Positions 17,144 through 25,823 of a stretch of 64,000 bases of DNA are shown piece after piece. Below the pieces are notes generated by a model that searched no databases, was not told where the DNA came from, and was given only the letters and a program-made list of their open reading frames with translations. A program made the translations under genes and the position numbers. This DNA is from Prevotella vespertina (GTDB lineage: Bacteria; Bacteroidota; Bacteroidia; Bacteroidales; Bacteroidaceae), in assembly GCF_009728485.1 (NCBI RefSeq), contig NZ_VVIQ01000003.1, positions 281,073 to 345,072 of the forward strand, written 5' to 3'. The stretch's first letter is position 1, and every line of letters starts with the position of its first letter.

Positions 17144-18187
17144 ATGGACGCATTTTTTATCTATCGTGAGCCTTTCGAGGAAATCTGTCATTGCTATTCT
17201 CAACAAGAGGAACCCACTCGCTTTGGTTCACTAACAGAACTTGACGGGCATAAGGGGTTCGTGATTGCACCCTTCGCCAGCAATACGACTCATCCAATCT
17301 ACTTACTTGATGGCAAAAGCGGACAATCATCAGTCTTGCCCTTAGATGGTAGTAAGGGCTTTGAAGCCATTCCGAACGGGCAAGATGAGGCTTATCTGGA
17401 GACCTCGGAAATTGACCCTCGTATTCAATACCACAATGACTTCACTTGTTTCCACGATGAATTGAATCGCAACTCATTCCGCAAACTGGTATTGGCACGC
17501 ACCATCGTGGAGAAGAAAGACGAACAGATGAATCCTAGAGACATCTTTCTCAAGGCGTGCGAATGGTATCCACGGTCGTACATTGCACTTTTCTACACTG
17601 CACAAACAGGTATGTGGCTCGTGGCAAGTCCTGAGATTCTGTTACGTGGAGACGCTACAAGCTATCAAACAATGGCTTTAGCTGGTACGATGAGATATGA
17701 GGGAGAGGAAATTAAATGGTCTGAAAAGAACCGAGAAGAGCAACAACTGGTTGCCGATTACATCCGAACTTGCTTACAGCCGTTCGCTAGCGACATCACG
17801 GAAAGCGAACCTTTCACTTCTCGTGCAGCCCATCTAGCTCATCTAAGAACCGATTTCTCTTTCCAACTCAAGGACACACAACGCCTCGGAAGTTTCCTAA
17901 CTGCCTTTCACCCAACGCCTGCCGTGTGTGGTATTCCTAAGGAAGAGGCACACAAATTCATCCTTCGTCACGAGCATACTGACCGCCTTTATTATAGTGG
18001 CTTCAGTGGGCTGCTGGGGGACAATGGGCTTGCAAAACTCTATGTAACACTCCGTTGCATGCATATCACTCGATCGGCTTGTCAGCTCTATGCGGGTGGT
18101 GGATTGTTAAAAGAGAGTATAGAAGAGAACGAATGGCAAGAGACAGAAGCAAAGCTCGCCACAATGCGACAGCTTATTCAGCAATAA
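17144..18187 (+). CDS. menF: Isochorismate synthase
   Basis: MenF converts chorismate to isochorismate, the first committed step of menaquinone synthesis. The 347 residues cover the chorismate-binding domain: ALAGTMRYEGEEIKWSEKNREE (with the metal and substrate glutamate region), FHPTPAVCGIPKEEAHKF and the C-terminal YYSGFSGLLGDNGLAKLYVTLRCM. It is shorter than enteric MenF because the N-terminal region is reduced, as is usual in this phylum. The ATG follows the thioesterase stop without a gap, so translation is probably coupled. menD begins 37 bases downstream. Confidence 0.92.
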   Translation: MDAFFIYREPFEEICHCYSQQEEPTRFGSLTELDGHKGFVIAPFASNTTHPIYLLDGKSGQSSVLPLDGSKGFEAIPNGQDEAYLETSEIDPRIQYHNDFTCFHDELNRNSFRKLVLARTIVEKKDEQMNPRDIFLKACEWYPRSYIALFYTAQTGMWLVASPEILLRGDATSYQTMALAGTMRYEGEEIKWSEKNREEQQLVADYIRTCLQPFASDITESEPFTSRAAHLAHLRTDFSFQLKDTQRLGSFLTAFHPTPAVCGIPKEEAHKFILRHEHTDRLYYSGFSGLLGDNGLAKLYVTLRCMHITRSACQLYAGGGLLKESIEENEWQETEAKLATMRQLIQQ

Positions 18188-18224
18188 AAGAAAATCAACT
18201 AACCTTCAATACAACTTATTGAAA

Positions 18225-19907
18225 ATGTATAGTAACAAGGAGAACGTTAATATATTAACCGCCTTACTGGTAAAGTTTGGAATATCAAAGGCTGTTGTCT
18301 GCCCCGGTTCACGTAACTCTCCTATCGTGCATAACCTATGTACTTGCCCTGATATTGAGTGTTTTCCTGTAACGGATGAGCGGTCGGCTGGCTTCGTCGC
18401 ATTAGGTATGTCATTAGCAGATAATGAGCCCATTGCACTTTGTGTAACCTCTGGTTCGGCACTATTAAACGTGGCTCCTGCAGTGGCAGAAGCCTTTTAT
18501 CAGAAACGTCCGTTGGTGATTATCTCTGGAGATAGACCTGCACAATGGATCAATCAACAAGATGGTCAGACCTTACAACAGCATGGAGCTTTAGAACCGA
18601 ACGTCCGTAAGAGTGTGACACTACCTGAACCACACAACGAAGAGGAACGTTGGTATTGCAATAGATTGGTCAATGAGGCTCTCAACGCAGCCTTATCTCA
18701 AGGGTTCGGACCCGTACACATCAATGTTCCTATTAGTGAGCCTCTTTTCAAATATGACGTTCCCAACCTCCCTAACGAGCGCAAAATCACATTACATGAA
18801 CCGGTCGCGAACAATGCTATTAGCTATGAGCTGGCTGCAGAACTACTGCAAAGTGAGCGTCCAATGATTGTTCTTGGACAGATGACTCCTGAGGTTGTTG
18901 GGGAGACAATGGAGGCTCTTGAGGTGTTGAAAAGCACTGCTGTGGTCATTCAGGAGAAATTGGCTGACGATAGTATTAGCCCTGCTCTCCCCATTGATGA
19001 GGCATTGATAAGGATAGGTAACGATGAGTCTTATCGTCCCGACCACCTTATATATATAGGAGGGACGTTAGTTAGCAAACGATTGAAGCAGTTTTTACGA
19101 AAGTGCCAACCACAGGTTTCTATCGTTGTAAACGAGAATGGAACTTGTTGTGATACCTTCATGCACCTAACGGACATCATTCAATGCTCGCAGGAAGAGA
19201 TGATTGGTATCCTTGCTAACGAAGTGGATGACATGAAAGAGAAACCTTTTGTGACGCAATGGAACAACGTTTTCAATGAAGCCTACGCCATTCGAGAGAA
19301 GATACAACCCCGTTTTTCACAATTACTAGCCGTTAAAACTTTCCACGAGACCATCCGAAAAGAAGGTATTGATGGTGAATTCTTCTACGGGAATAGCTCT
19401 GCTATACGATTGGGAAACATCTTCTCTGATCAATACATCTATGTGAATCGTGGCGTGAATGGTATAGAAGGTTCGCTGTCAACGGCTGTTGGATATGCTA
19501 TTGCACATCAGGAAGAAGAGGATGTGTACTGTGTTATCGGTGACTTGAGCTTCTTCTACGATCAAAATGCACTTTGGAACCACTGTTTGTCACCTAATCT
19601 TGGGATCTTACTACTCAACAATGGAAGTGGAGGAATATTCCATCAATTACACGGATTAGGCTCTTCTCCATTCCGAGATGATATAATTGCAGCACATCAT
19701 AATACTTCCGCTGAAGCCATCTGTCAAGCCCATGACATCGAATACATGGCTGCGCACAATGCAGAAGAGTTATCGGAACGCCTCAAGGACTTCTTCAATG
19801 CAGAGGAAGGACCTGTTCTCTTGGAGGTTTTCACTAACCCCGAAGAGGATGCACAAGCAATGGAAGACTATTACAAAGCCTTTTCCTATACAAGAGAAAA
19901 CAACTAA
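18225..19907 (+). CDS. menD: SEPHCHC synthase (2-succinyl-5-enolpyruvyl-6-hydroxy-3-cyclohexene-1-carboxylate synthase)
   Basis: MenD is a thiamine-diphosphate enzyme joining 2-oxoglutarate and isochorismate. The N-terminal half has the family signature PGSRNSP (residues 27-33) and TSGSALLNVAPAVAEA. The ThDP/Mg-binding motif GDLSFFYDQN lies at residues 439-448. The length (560) is standard. I start at ATG 18225 rather than at the TTG two codons upstream. It is followed after 42 bases by menB. Confidence 0.95.
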   Translation: MYSNKENVNILTALLVKFGISKAVVCPGSRNSPIVHNLCTCPDIECFPVTDERSAGFVALGMSLADNEPIALCVTSGSALLNVAPAVAEAFYQKRPLVIISGDRPAQWINQQDGQTLQQHGALEPNVRKSVTLPEPHNEEERWYCNRLVNEALNAALSQGFGPVHINVPISEPLFKYDVPNLPNERKITLHEPVANNAISYELAAELLQSERPMIVLGQMTPEVVGETMEALEVLKSTAVVIQEKLADDSISPALPIDEALIRIGNDESYRPDHLIYIGGTLVSKRLKQFLRKCQPQVSIVVNENGTCCDTFMHLTDIIQCSQEEMIGILANEVDDMKEKPFVTQWNNVFNEAYAIREKIQPRFSQLLAVKTFHETIRKEGIDGEFFYGNSSAIRLGNIFSDQYIYVNRGVNGIEGSLSTAVGYAIAHQEEEDVYCVIGDLSFFYDQNALWNHCLSPNLGILLLNNGSGGIFHQLHGLGSSPFRDDIIAAHHNTSAEAICQAHDIEYMAAHNAEELSERLKDFFNAEEGPVLLEVFTNPEEDAQAMEDYYKAFSYTRENN

Positions 19908-19949
19908 TTATCATTTAAAAATAAAACTACAAAATAAAAGAAAAGCCTT

Positions 19950-20777
19950 ATGAGCAAAAGAGAATGGAAACCCATCGAGGGCTTCAAGTTTGAGGAAATA
20001 CGCTTCGAAGAGTTTAATCATATCGCAAAAGTTACCATTAACCGACCTCGCTATCGCAATGCTTTCACGCCAAAGACGGTCTGGGAGATGTCACAAGCAT
20101 TCAACTACTGTCGCGAAGCACTTGATATTCGAGTGGTCATACTTACTGGTGAGGGTGATAAAGCATTCTGTTCTGGGGGCGACATGCACGTTAAAGGAAG
20201 GGGTGGATATGTAGGAGGTGATGGTGTTCCACGCCTTAATGTCCTTGATTTACAGATGCAGATTCGTCGTTTACCAAAGCCTGTTATCGCCATGGTAAAT
20301 GGTTATGCCATTGGTGGCGGACATGTTCTTCAAGTGGTATGCGACCTGTCCATCGCTTCGGATAACGCCATCTTCGGACAGACAGGACCAAAGGTTGGAT
20401 CCTTCGATGCCGGTTTCGGTGCTTCGTATCTAGCCCGTATTGTGGGGCAGAAGAAGGCTAGAGAGATATGGTTCTTGTGCCGTCAATACTCTGCAATAGA
20501 GGCAGAACGCATGGGATTAGTCAATAAGGTCGTACCCTTCGAACAGCTAGAAGACGAGTGTGTAGACTGGGCTAACACTATGATGGAGCGTTCCCCGTTA
20601 GCCTTACGCATGATAAAAGCAGGTCTAAATGCCGAGTTGGATGGTCAAGCAGGTATACAAGAACTAGCAGGAGATGCCACTATGCTCTATTACACACTGG
20701 ATGAGGCTCAAGAAGGCGGAAAGGCTTTCTTAGAGAAGCGCAAGCCCGATTTCGATAAGTACCCACAATTCCCTTAA
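19950..20777 (+). CDS. menB: 1,4-dihydroxy-2-naphthoyl-CoA synthase
   Basis: MenB is a crotonase-fold enzyme that closes the naphthoquinone ring from o-succinylbenzoyl-CoA. The oxyanion-hole segments [10 protein letters not shown] (residues 74-83) and [15 protein letters not shown] (118-132) are present. [14 protein letters not shown] (144-157) is the MenB-specific stretch. It carries Gly where Asp occurs in the other class, so this should be the bicarbonate-dependent type I enzyme. The 275 residues are typical. Downstream lies a gene remnant and then menC. Confidence 0.95.
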   Translation: MSKREWKPIEGFKFEEIRFEEFNHIAKVTINRPRYRNAFTPKTVWEMSQAFNYCREALDIRVVILTGEGDKAFCSGGDMHVKGRGGYVGGDGVPRLNVLDLQMQIRRLPKPVIAMVNGYAIGGGHVLQVVCDLSIASDNAIFGQTGPKVGSFDAGFGASYLARIVGQKKAREIWFLCRQYSAIEAERMGLVNKVVPFEQLEDECVDWANTMMERSPLALRMIKAGLNAELDGQAGIQELAGDATMLYYTLDEAQEGGKAFLEKRKPDFDKYPQFP

Positions 20778-21144
20778 GACAGAGGAACCGTGGGGAATGG
20801 TGATGACAGAGTATAAGAAGAACGGAGACTTTAGTAGCATAAGGTTAAAGAGACAATAGGAACAGGAAGAGACAAAGTAACATAAGAACAGAGGAGATCG
20901 TAACCTAAGCCTTGTTCTATAGTAACATAAAATAAAAAGAGCCAATGGAAAGGAAGGAACTAATCGATATCAACGACTTGATATTACAGTTCATTAACTG
21001 TACAAAGAACATTCGACGGCAACTGGAACCAGGCTTCCTTGAGAAAGTATATAAGGTTACTTTGTCTTAATACATCGTTACTAAGTCTCGTGTACCTATG
21101 TTACTCTGTCCTAGAGATCATTTTACTCTGTCTTAAAAATTACT
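20778..21144. repeat. Decayed repeat spacer inside the men cluster
   Basis: The gap is built from short recurring words (GACAGAG, GTAACATAAG, GTTACTCTGTC, ACTCTGTCTTAAAAA) in both orientations. They resemble the words of the repeat field at 7.1-7.7 kb. They flank a GxxExxY gene fragment at 20945-21070 on both sides. No promoter with a TAnnTTTG match was seen before menC, so menC and menE may rely on readthrough. Confidence 0.5.
20945..21070 (+). pseudogene. GxxExxY-family gene remnant (N-terminal fragment)
   Basis: A 41-codon frame begins ATGGAAAGG and reads IRRQLEPGFLEKVYK at residues 23-37. This matches the central 'VHKELGPGFLE-VYE' signature of GxxExxY proteins (normally about 125 residues). 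After KVYK the match stops and the frame runs into a repeat word (GTTACTTTGTCTTAA). The C-terminal two thirds are absent. The fragment interrupts the men cluster between menB and menC. Confidence 0.7.
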
Positions 21145-22182
21145 ATGTACGAAATTAAAATATCCTCCCGCACCCTCCACTTCATCAATCCTGCAGGCAC
21201 TTCAAGGGGTGTTTACAAAACGAGGAAGAGCTTTTATATTAAACTATCAGACACGAATAAGCCTGGAGTAATAGGCATTGGGGAATGCGCCACACTCCCC
21301 GATTTATCCTGCGATGCCATGTCTGATGATGAATATGAACGTAAGTTGCGAATCTTCTGTGATGACTTTTGCCATACAGGAAGCATTGACACGAATGCAA
21401 TGAGGCCTTATCCGTCTATGCTCTTTGGCTTGGAAACAGCAAAGGCACAACTTGATGCAAACGGAAGTATTGACTTCTTCCACACGAACTTTGGTGCTGG
21501 TAAAGAAGGAATCACCATCAACGGACTCGTTTGGATGGGTTCCTTCGAAGAGATGTATCATCGTTTAGAAGAGAAACTAAAGGCAGGCTATCATTGTGTA
21601 AAGCTAAAGATTGGGGCAATAGACTTCGCTAAAGAGATTGAACTCATCCGTCACATCAGACAATCCTTCACACGTGCTCAAATAGAACTACGTGTTGATG
21701 CAAATGGAGCATTCACTCCTGAAAATGCCATGGAACGCTTGGAAGCATTGGCACAATACGATATCCACTCTATAGAACAGCCTATCCGACAACATCAATG
21801 GGCACAAATGACACAGCTATGTGACCTCTCTCCACTTCCAATCGCACTAGATGAAGAACTCATCGGAGTAAATAGCTATAACGAAAAAGAGCAACTACTC
21901 GACACAATCCGACCGCAATATATAGTTCTAAAACCTAGTTTGCATGGGGGAATGACAGGTGTGCGAGAATGGGTGAAGATGGCTAATCAACGGGGAATAG
22001 GCTCTTGGATCACCTCCGCACTAGAAAGTAATGTGGGGTTAAACAGCATTGCGCAGCTTACAGCCGACTTATATGGACCACACATCACAATGCCCCAGGG
22101 ACTTGGAACAGGACTTTTATTCTCGGATAATATACCCATGCCTCTGACAATCAAAGGTGATCAACTCTGGGTGAAACAATAA
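21145..22182 (+). CDS. menC: o-Succinylbenzoate synthase
   Basis: MenC is an enolase-superfamily dehydratase that forms o-succinylbenzoate. All catalytic positions are visible: KLK (Lys153 and Lys155), the metal ligands VDANG (Asp185), IEQP (Glu211) and LDEEL (Asp236), and the distal base Lys263 in VLKPS. The 345 residues are typical. It is separated from menB by the GxxExxY remnant and from menE by 28 bases. Confidence 0.94.
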   Translation: MYEIKISSRTLHFINPAGTSRGVYKTRKSFYIKLSDTNKPGVIGIGECATLPDLSCDAMSDDEYERKLRIFCDDFCHTGSIDTNAMRPYPSMLFGLETAKAQLDANGSIDFFHTNFGAGKEGITINGLVWMGSFEEMYHRLEEKLKAGYHCVKLKIGAIDFAKEIELIRHIRQSFTRAQIELRVDANGAFTPENAMERLEALAQYDIHSIEQPIRQHQWAQMTQLCDLSPLPIALDEELIGVNSYNEKEQLLDTIRPQYIVLKPSLHGGMTGVREWVKMANQRGIGSWITSALESNVGLNSIAQLTADLYGPHITMPQGLGTGLLFSDNIPMPLTIKGDQLWVKQ

Positions 22183-22210
22183 CGATTAGGGAATCAATCA
22201 ACGAACAACA

Positions 22211-23236
22211 ATGACGATAGAAGAGTTTCTTACAGAATGGAATAACGCTGACACGAGGGTGTTAGTGCATACCAGTGGATCAACAGGAAAGCCCAAACCA
22301 CTATGGGTGGAGAAGTCTCGAATGTTAAACTCAGCACGCATCACCTGTGATTTCCTTCGATTGAAAGCTGGTGACACTGCACTCCTTTGTATGCCATTGG
22401 ATTATATTGCGGGTAAGATGGTAGTAGTTAGGAGTATTGAAAGAAACTTACGATTAATCAACGTAAAGCCCTCTGGTCATCCGCTCTCAGACGATTCTCT
22501 CCACCAAGCCAACGCCCTTCATGAGGAGATAATATTTGCAGCCATGGTTCCACTGCAGGTTTATAACTCCCTACAAGTGCCTCAAGAACGAGAGAGGTTA
22601 CGTAAGATTAAACAATTAATCATCGGTGGTGGAGCCATTGATGACAATCTCTCCGAAGCGTTAAAAGACTTTCCTCATGCTGTATGGAGCACATACGGAA
22701 TGACAGAAACACTCTCCCACATCGCTTTACGACGCTTGAATGGAGATTCAGCAAGCGATTGGTACGAACCATTCGATAGCGTGGAAGTGAGTCTAAATAC
22801 GGATGGTTGTCTGGTTATCAACGCCCCAGCAGTCTGTTCGCAACCCTTGGTAACGAATGATAGAGCCGAACTCCAAAAGATGAAATCACCGAGCGGAAAG
22901 GGTGATCGAATGCGTTTCCGCATCCTAGGAAGACGCGATAATGTGATTGATTCAGGCGGTATAAAGATACAAATAGAGGAGGTTGAACGTGCCTTAAAAG
23001 CACATCTCACAGAGGAATATGCCATTACAAGCATAAGAGATAAGAAGTTTGGAGAGCTTATAGTGCTTCTCACTACGTCCGAAGACACAGACTCTATCAA
23101 TACAATCTGCCAACGTATCCTCCCTAAGTATTGGCAACCACGCCTCATCCTCCACACTACAAGCATCCCACAAACAGCCACGGGGAAACCTGCCCGTGCA
23201 GAGATTAAGGCTTTGGCAGACACACTTTGCCAATAA
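22211..23236 (+). CDS. menE: o-Succinylbenzoate--CoA ligase
   Basis: MenE activates o-succinylbenzoate with ATP and CoA. The P-loop-like motif VHTSGSTGKPKPLWV (residues 19-33), the A5 motif YGMTET, and the C-terminal GRRDNVIDSGGIKIQ hinge with ATGKPARAEIKA (catalytic lysine near the end) identify an adenylate-forming enzyme. At 341 residues it is short for the superfamily (about 450 or more) but usual for Bacteroidetes MenE. It is the last gene of the cluster. A convergent lipoprotein gene ends 12 bases beyond the stop. Confidence 0.92.
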   Translation: MTIEEFLTEWNNADTRVLVHTSGSTGKPKPLWVEKSRMLNSARITCDFLRLKAGDTALLCMPLDYIAGKMVVVRSIERNLRLINVKPSGHPLSDDSLHQANALHEEIIFAAMVPLQVYNSLQVPQERERLRKIKQLIIGGGAIDDNLSEALKDFPHAVWSTYGMTETLSHIALRRLNGDSASDWYEPFDSVEVSLNTDGCLVINAPAVCSQPLVTNDRAELQKMKSPSGKGDRMRFRILGRRDNVIDSGGIKIQIEEVERALKAHLTEEYAITSIRDKKFGELIVLLTTSEDTDSINTICQRILPKYWQPRLILHTTSIPQTATGKPARAEIKALADTLCQ

Positions 23237-23248
23237 AAAGCGTGCTAT

Positions 23249-24253
23249 CTATTTCACAACATGCCATTCTATTTGCTCTTCCGTCATGGCAACATTCTCC
23301 TCTCGGAAGCTAATGTTACGTGCTTTGGGACCCTCAACAACAATTTCAACTTTGGTTTTCACATTTCGTTTCAACGTCAGATCCTTGTGCTCTTGCACCA
23401 CTGTTCCGTTCGCTTTAGTCCACTTCATCTCTAAAGGAGCTACCAACTGATAACCATCCTTAGTGGCTTCTACAATCTCACTGAATGCATAAATACTACC
23501 ACCATCATAGCCTGTTTGACCACTCTTTTGGGCTAACTTCCATCCGAGATAATTAATCTCTAGCGTTCCTTCCTCTGGTGGTGTAATCTTAAAATGAAGT
23601 CCAAATACAGCCTTCCGCATATCTATTGTGAGTTCTTGGGAAGCTTTGGGATCTATGTCTTCTTGCGTTCCATATAGCTTAATCATCCTTGGATAACGCT
23701 GAACCTTCGTTTCAGAGATATTCGTTTCACCCTTTTGAAGATTACTCATATTATCCGTTTTCGACATAACAAATTGATTGGTTACTTTCGTAGGAAGATT
23801 CGCTCCATGCAAGAATGGGGCTTGATAGGATTTCTCCTTATTATAGAGATGGTCGTCACCTTCCACTACTTCGAGGCATTCAATCTTATATCTGTTGTCT
23901 TCAAACATTCTGATTGCAATCTTACTTGGGTCAGAGAACAAGCCATAAGCATATTTCTCATACAACTCCGAACCTACTTTCTTTTCAAAGACATTCACTG
24001 CATAGAGTTTCACTTTGCCCTCTCCTGGAACACTGGCGCCCCTTGATTGCACACCTGAAGACTTACTAATAAGTGGTTCTTCCATACTTTCCACACGCAG
24101 TTCTGTTGGGTGAATCCTTACGACACGAGTGACTCTATGCCTTGATTTATTGGTGTTCTTTTGCCCATCAGGATTATCAATTACAGACTTCTCACAGGCT
24201 ACGAATAATAAAGAACATAATAGGATACACATCCAAGTAATTTGTTTCTTCAT
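23249..24253 (-). CDS. Hypothetical lipoprotein
   Basis: This is a 334-residue protein with a signal peptide and lipobox FVAC (lipidated Cys20), so it is probably anchored in the outer membrane. The N-terminal third is charged and disordered-looking. The rest is beta-rich (TIDMRKAVFGLHFKI, GTLEINYLGWKLAQ, KVEIVVEGPKARNISF). The pattern recalls fimbrillin-like domains, in which 'KAVFGLHFKI' would take the place of the usual 'hkvAklri' strand. No clear family signature is present. It is a single gene, convergent with menE. I saw no TAnnTTTG promoter match in its upstream 150 bases. Confidence 0.65.
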   Translation of the reverse strand: MKKQITWMCILLCSLLFVACEKSVIDNPDGQKNTNKSRHRVTRVVRIHPTELRVESMEEPLISKSSGVQSRGASVPGEGKVKLYAVNVFEKKVGSELYEKYAYGLFSDPSKIAIRMFEDNRYKIECLEVVEGDDHLYNKEKSYQAPFLHGANLPTKVTNQFVMSKTDNMSNLQKGETNISETKVQRYPRMIKLYGTQEDIDPKASQELTIDMRKAVFGLHFKITPPEEGTLEINYLGWKLAQKSGQTGYDGGSIYAFSEIVEATKDGYQLVAPLEMKWTKANGTVVQEHKDLTLKRNVKTKVEIVVEGPKARNISFREENVAMTEEQIEWHVVK

Positions 24254-24600
24254 AATAAAAAGGTTTCTTTAGTATTGTTAGACATAATTAATTACCGCTT
24301 GCAAGATAGATAATTAAAAGTAAGAACGCAAACGATTCGTTAATTATTTAACGTTAATTAATCCTTTAAAGAGTATTATATGAAGATATCATAAGCTTCA
24401 ATTATGTCAGAGGTAACAGACCTTAAAACAAGAGACTTCGGTAGATGGAAAACAAGGAGAGCCTTTCTTGCATATAAAGAGGGCGTCTCTTGGCATAAAG
24501 GAAAGCCTCTCTTCGAGGTAAGAAAGGCGTCTGCTCATTTACACCAACCGCACTCCACTAACCTTAAAAACTTATTCGTTTGTTTGTTCTAACCATTATT
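24254..24600. repeat. Family C repeat block
   Basis: From about 24420 to 24535 degenerate family C words occur (AAGAGACTTCGG, GGAGAGCCTTTCTTGCATAT, AAAGAGGGCGTCTCTTGGCA, GGAAAGCCTCTCTTCGAGG, AAGAAAGGCGTCTGC). They form several overlapping short stems. 24254-24420 is A/T-rich and shows no gene. Confidence 0.6.
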
Positions 24601-24606
24601 TTTTCC

Positions 24607-24614
24607 TAAATTTG
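24607..24614 (+). promoter_or_regulatory. -7 promoter element for corA
   Basis: TAAATTTG, 124 bases before the corA ATG. This implies an mRNA leader of about 118 bases. Confidence 0.6.
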
Positions 24615-24643
24615 CAGTCGCAAAACCAATACGTAATTATTAA

Positions 24644-24679
24644 ATGGACGATTATCACGCGAAAACTTTCAATCAATAA
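24644..24679 (+). CDS. Candidate corA leader peptide (11 aa)
   Basis: ATG 24644 opens an 11-codon frame (MDDYHAKTFNQ) ending TAA at 24677-24679. The stop codon falls inside the first arm of the downstream hairpin. The arrangement resembles leader peptides that control Mg2+ transporters in enteric bacteria, but no homology is claimed. The ribosome-binding site is not evident. Confidence 0.35.
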   Translation: MDDYHAKTFNQ

Positions 24680-24738
24680 GCGTGAGGATTGCAACGAGAT
24701 TGCTAATCCCCACACTTATTAAACATGGAGATTAGCAA
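24675..24738 (+). promoter_or_regulatory. Mutually exclusive hairpins in the corA leader
   Basis: Hairpin 1 pairs 24675-24690 with 24705-24720 (16-bp arms, two mismatches). Hairpin 2 pairs TTGCTAATC (24700-24708) with GATTAGCAA (24730-24738), ending one base before the corA ATG and covering the GGAG at 24727-24730. The two share 24705-24708, so only one can form. Hairpin 2 would block translation initiation; hairpin 1 would free it. Confidence 0.5.
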
Positions 24739-25665
24739 ATGAAAACATATTGGAATATCAATAGAACCTTGAGCCCCATTAAGGAATGGCAACCTAATTG
24801 TTGGATTCAAGTAACCTGCCCAACAGAGCAAGATCAGCAAGAATTAGAAGATACATATCATATCCCTGATTACTTCCTATCGGATATCAGCGATACTGAT
24901 GAGCGTGCCCGTTATGAGTATGATGACGGTTGGATGCTTATCATCTTACGTATCCCCTACGTTAAAGAAATTCGATCAAGAACACCATACACAACCGTTC
25001 CTTTGGGTATTATTCATAAACGAGATGTGACCATCACTGTATGTAACTTCGAGACGAACATGATGCTTGACTTCGTTAGTTATCAGCAGAAGAGAAACGC
25101 TGGATTCACCGACTATGTCGACTTAATCTTCCGTCTCTTTCTATCTTCAGCAGTATGGTACTTGAAACGACTCAAGCAGATTAATACACTCATCGAGAAG
25201 GCTAAACGCAACCTAGATAAGGGTGTTGATAATGAGAGTTTGATAGGTTTAAGTAGACTACAAGACTCCCTCACCTATTTCATTACATCCATTCGTGGCA
25301 ACGAGAACCTACTTGCTAAGCTGAAATTCAAGCTACAAGTTGATGAGCTGGATGCCGACCTTATCGAGGATGTAAACATCGAGATGTCACAGGCGAGAGA
25401 GACTACTAGTATCTATTCGGACATCTTGGAATCAACGATGGACACGTATTCTAGCATTATTAACAACAACATGAACACCGTGATGCGTACGCTTACTTCG
25501 GTGTCAATAGTCATGATGTTGCCAACGTTAATATCCTCCCTTTTTGGTATGAACCTTATTAACGGTATGGAAAGAAGTACATGGGGTTTTCCCATAGCGA
25601 TGCTCTTATCCGTTGTAGTCTCCGCTGCTTCATGGTGGATTTTACGCCGTAAACGCTTACTTTAG
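24739..25665 (+). CDS. corA: CorA-family magnesium transporter
   Basis: CorA is a pentameric inner-membrane Mg2+ channel. The 308-residue protein has an N-terminal cytoplasmic alpha/beta domain, a long stalk helix (about residues 140-255, with DLIFRLFLSSAVWYLKRLKQINTL) and two C-terminal membrane helices. The GMN selectivity motif is at residues 270-272 (SSLFGMNLING), followed by the second helix and a basic C-terminus (RRKRLL). The related metal channel ZntB carries the same motif, so Mg2+ is the likely but not proven ion. A 120-base leader with a small frame and alternative hairpins precedes it. Confidence 0.9.
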   Translation: MKTYWNINRTLSPIKEWQPNCWIQVTCPTEQDQQELEDTYHIPDYFLSDISDTDERARYEYDDGWMLIILRIPYVKEIRSRTPYTTVPLGIIHKRDVTITVCNFETNMMLDFVSYQQKRNAGFTDYVDLIFRLFLSSAVWYLKRLKQINTLIEKAKRNLDKGVDNESLIGLSRLQDSLTYFITSIRGNENLLAKLKFKLQVDELDADLIEDVNIEMSQARETTSIYSDILESTMDTYSSIINNNMNTVMRTLTSVSIVMMLPTLISSLFGMNLINGMERSTWGFPIAMLLSVVVSAASWWILRRKRLL

Positions 25666-25718
25666 AGGCTAGAAACAAAAAAAGAAGATAAAAATTAGGT
25701 ATATTCAGAGATTTTATC

Positions 25719-25775
25719 TAAGTTTGCAACTGATATACTTTAATATGGTTGCGAAGGCTCAATATTTATTGAGCC
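25719..25775 (+). promoter_or_regulatory. Promoter and leader hairpin of the DUF349 gene
   Basis: TAAGTTTG (25719-25726) is the -7 element. In the leader, GGCTCAAT (25756-25763) pairs with ATTGAGCC (25768-25775), and the stem can be extended by CGAA/TTCG with one bulge. No T-run follows, so it is more likely a leader structure than a terminator. Confidence 0.5.
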
Positions 25776-25823
25776 ATTCGTTATCTAATTTGCGGAAAAC
25801 CCGAATCACAAACAAAAAGTGAA

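Noticed and set aside
22675..23223. A 182-codon minus-strand frame
   Set aside because: Antisense to menE, with no motif of its own.
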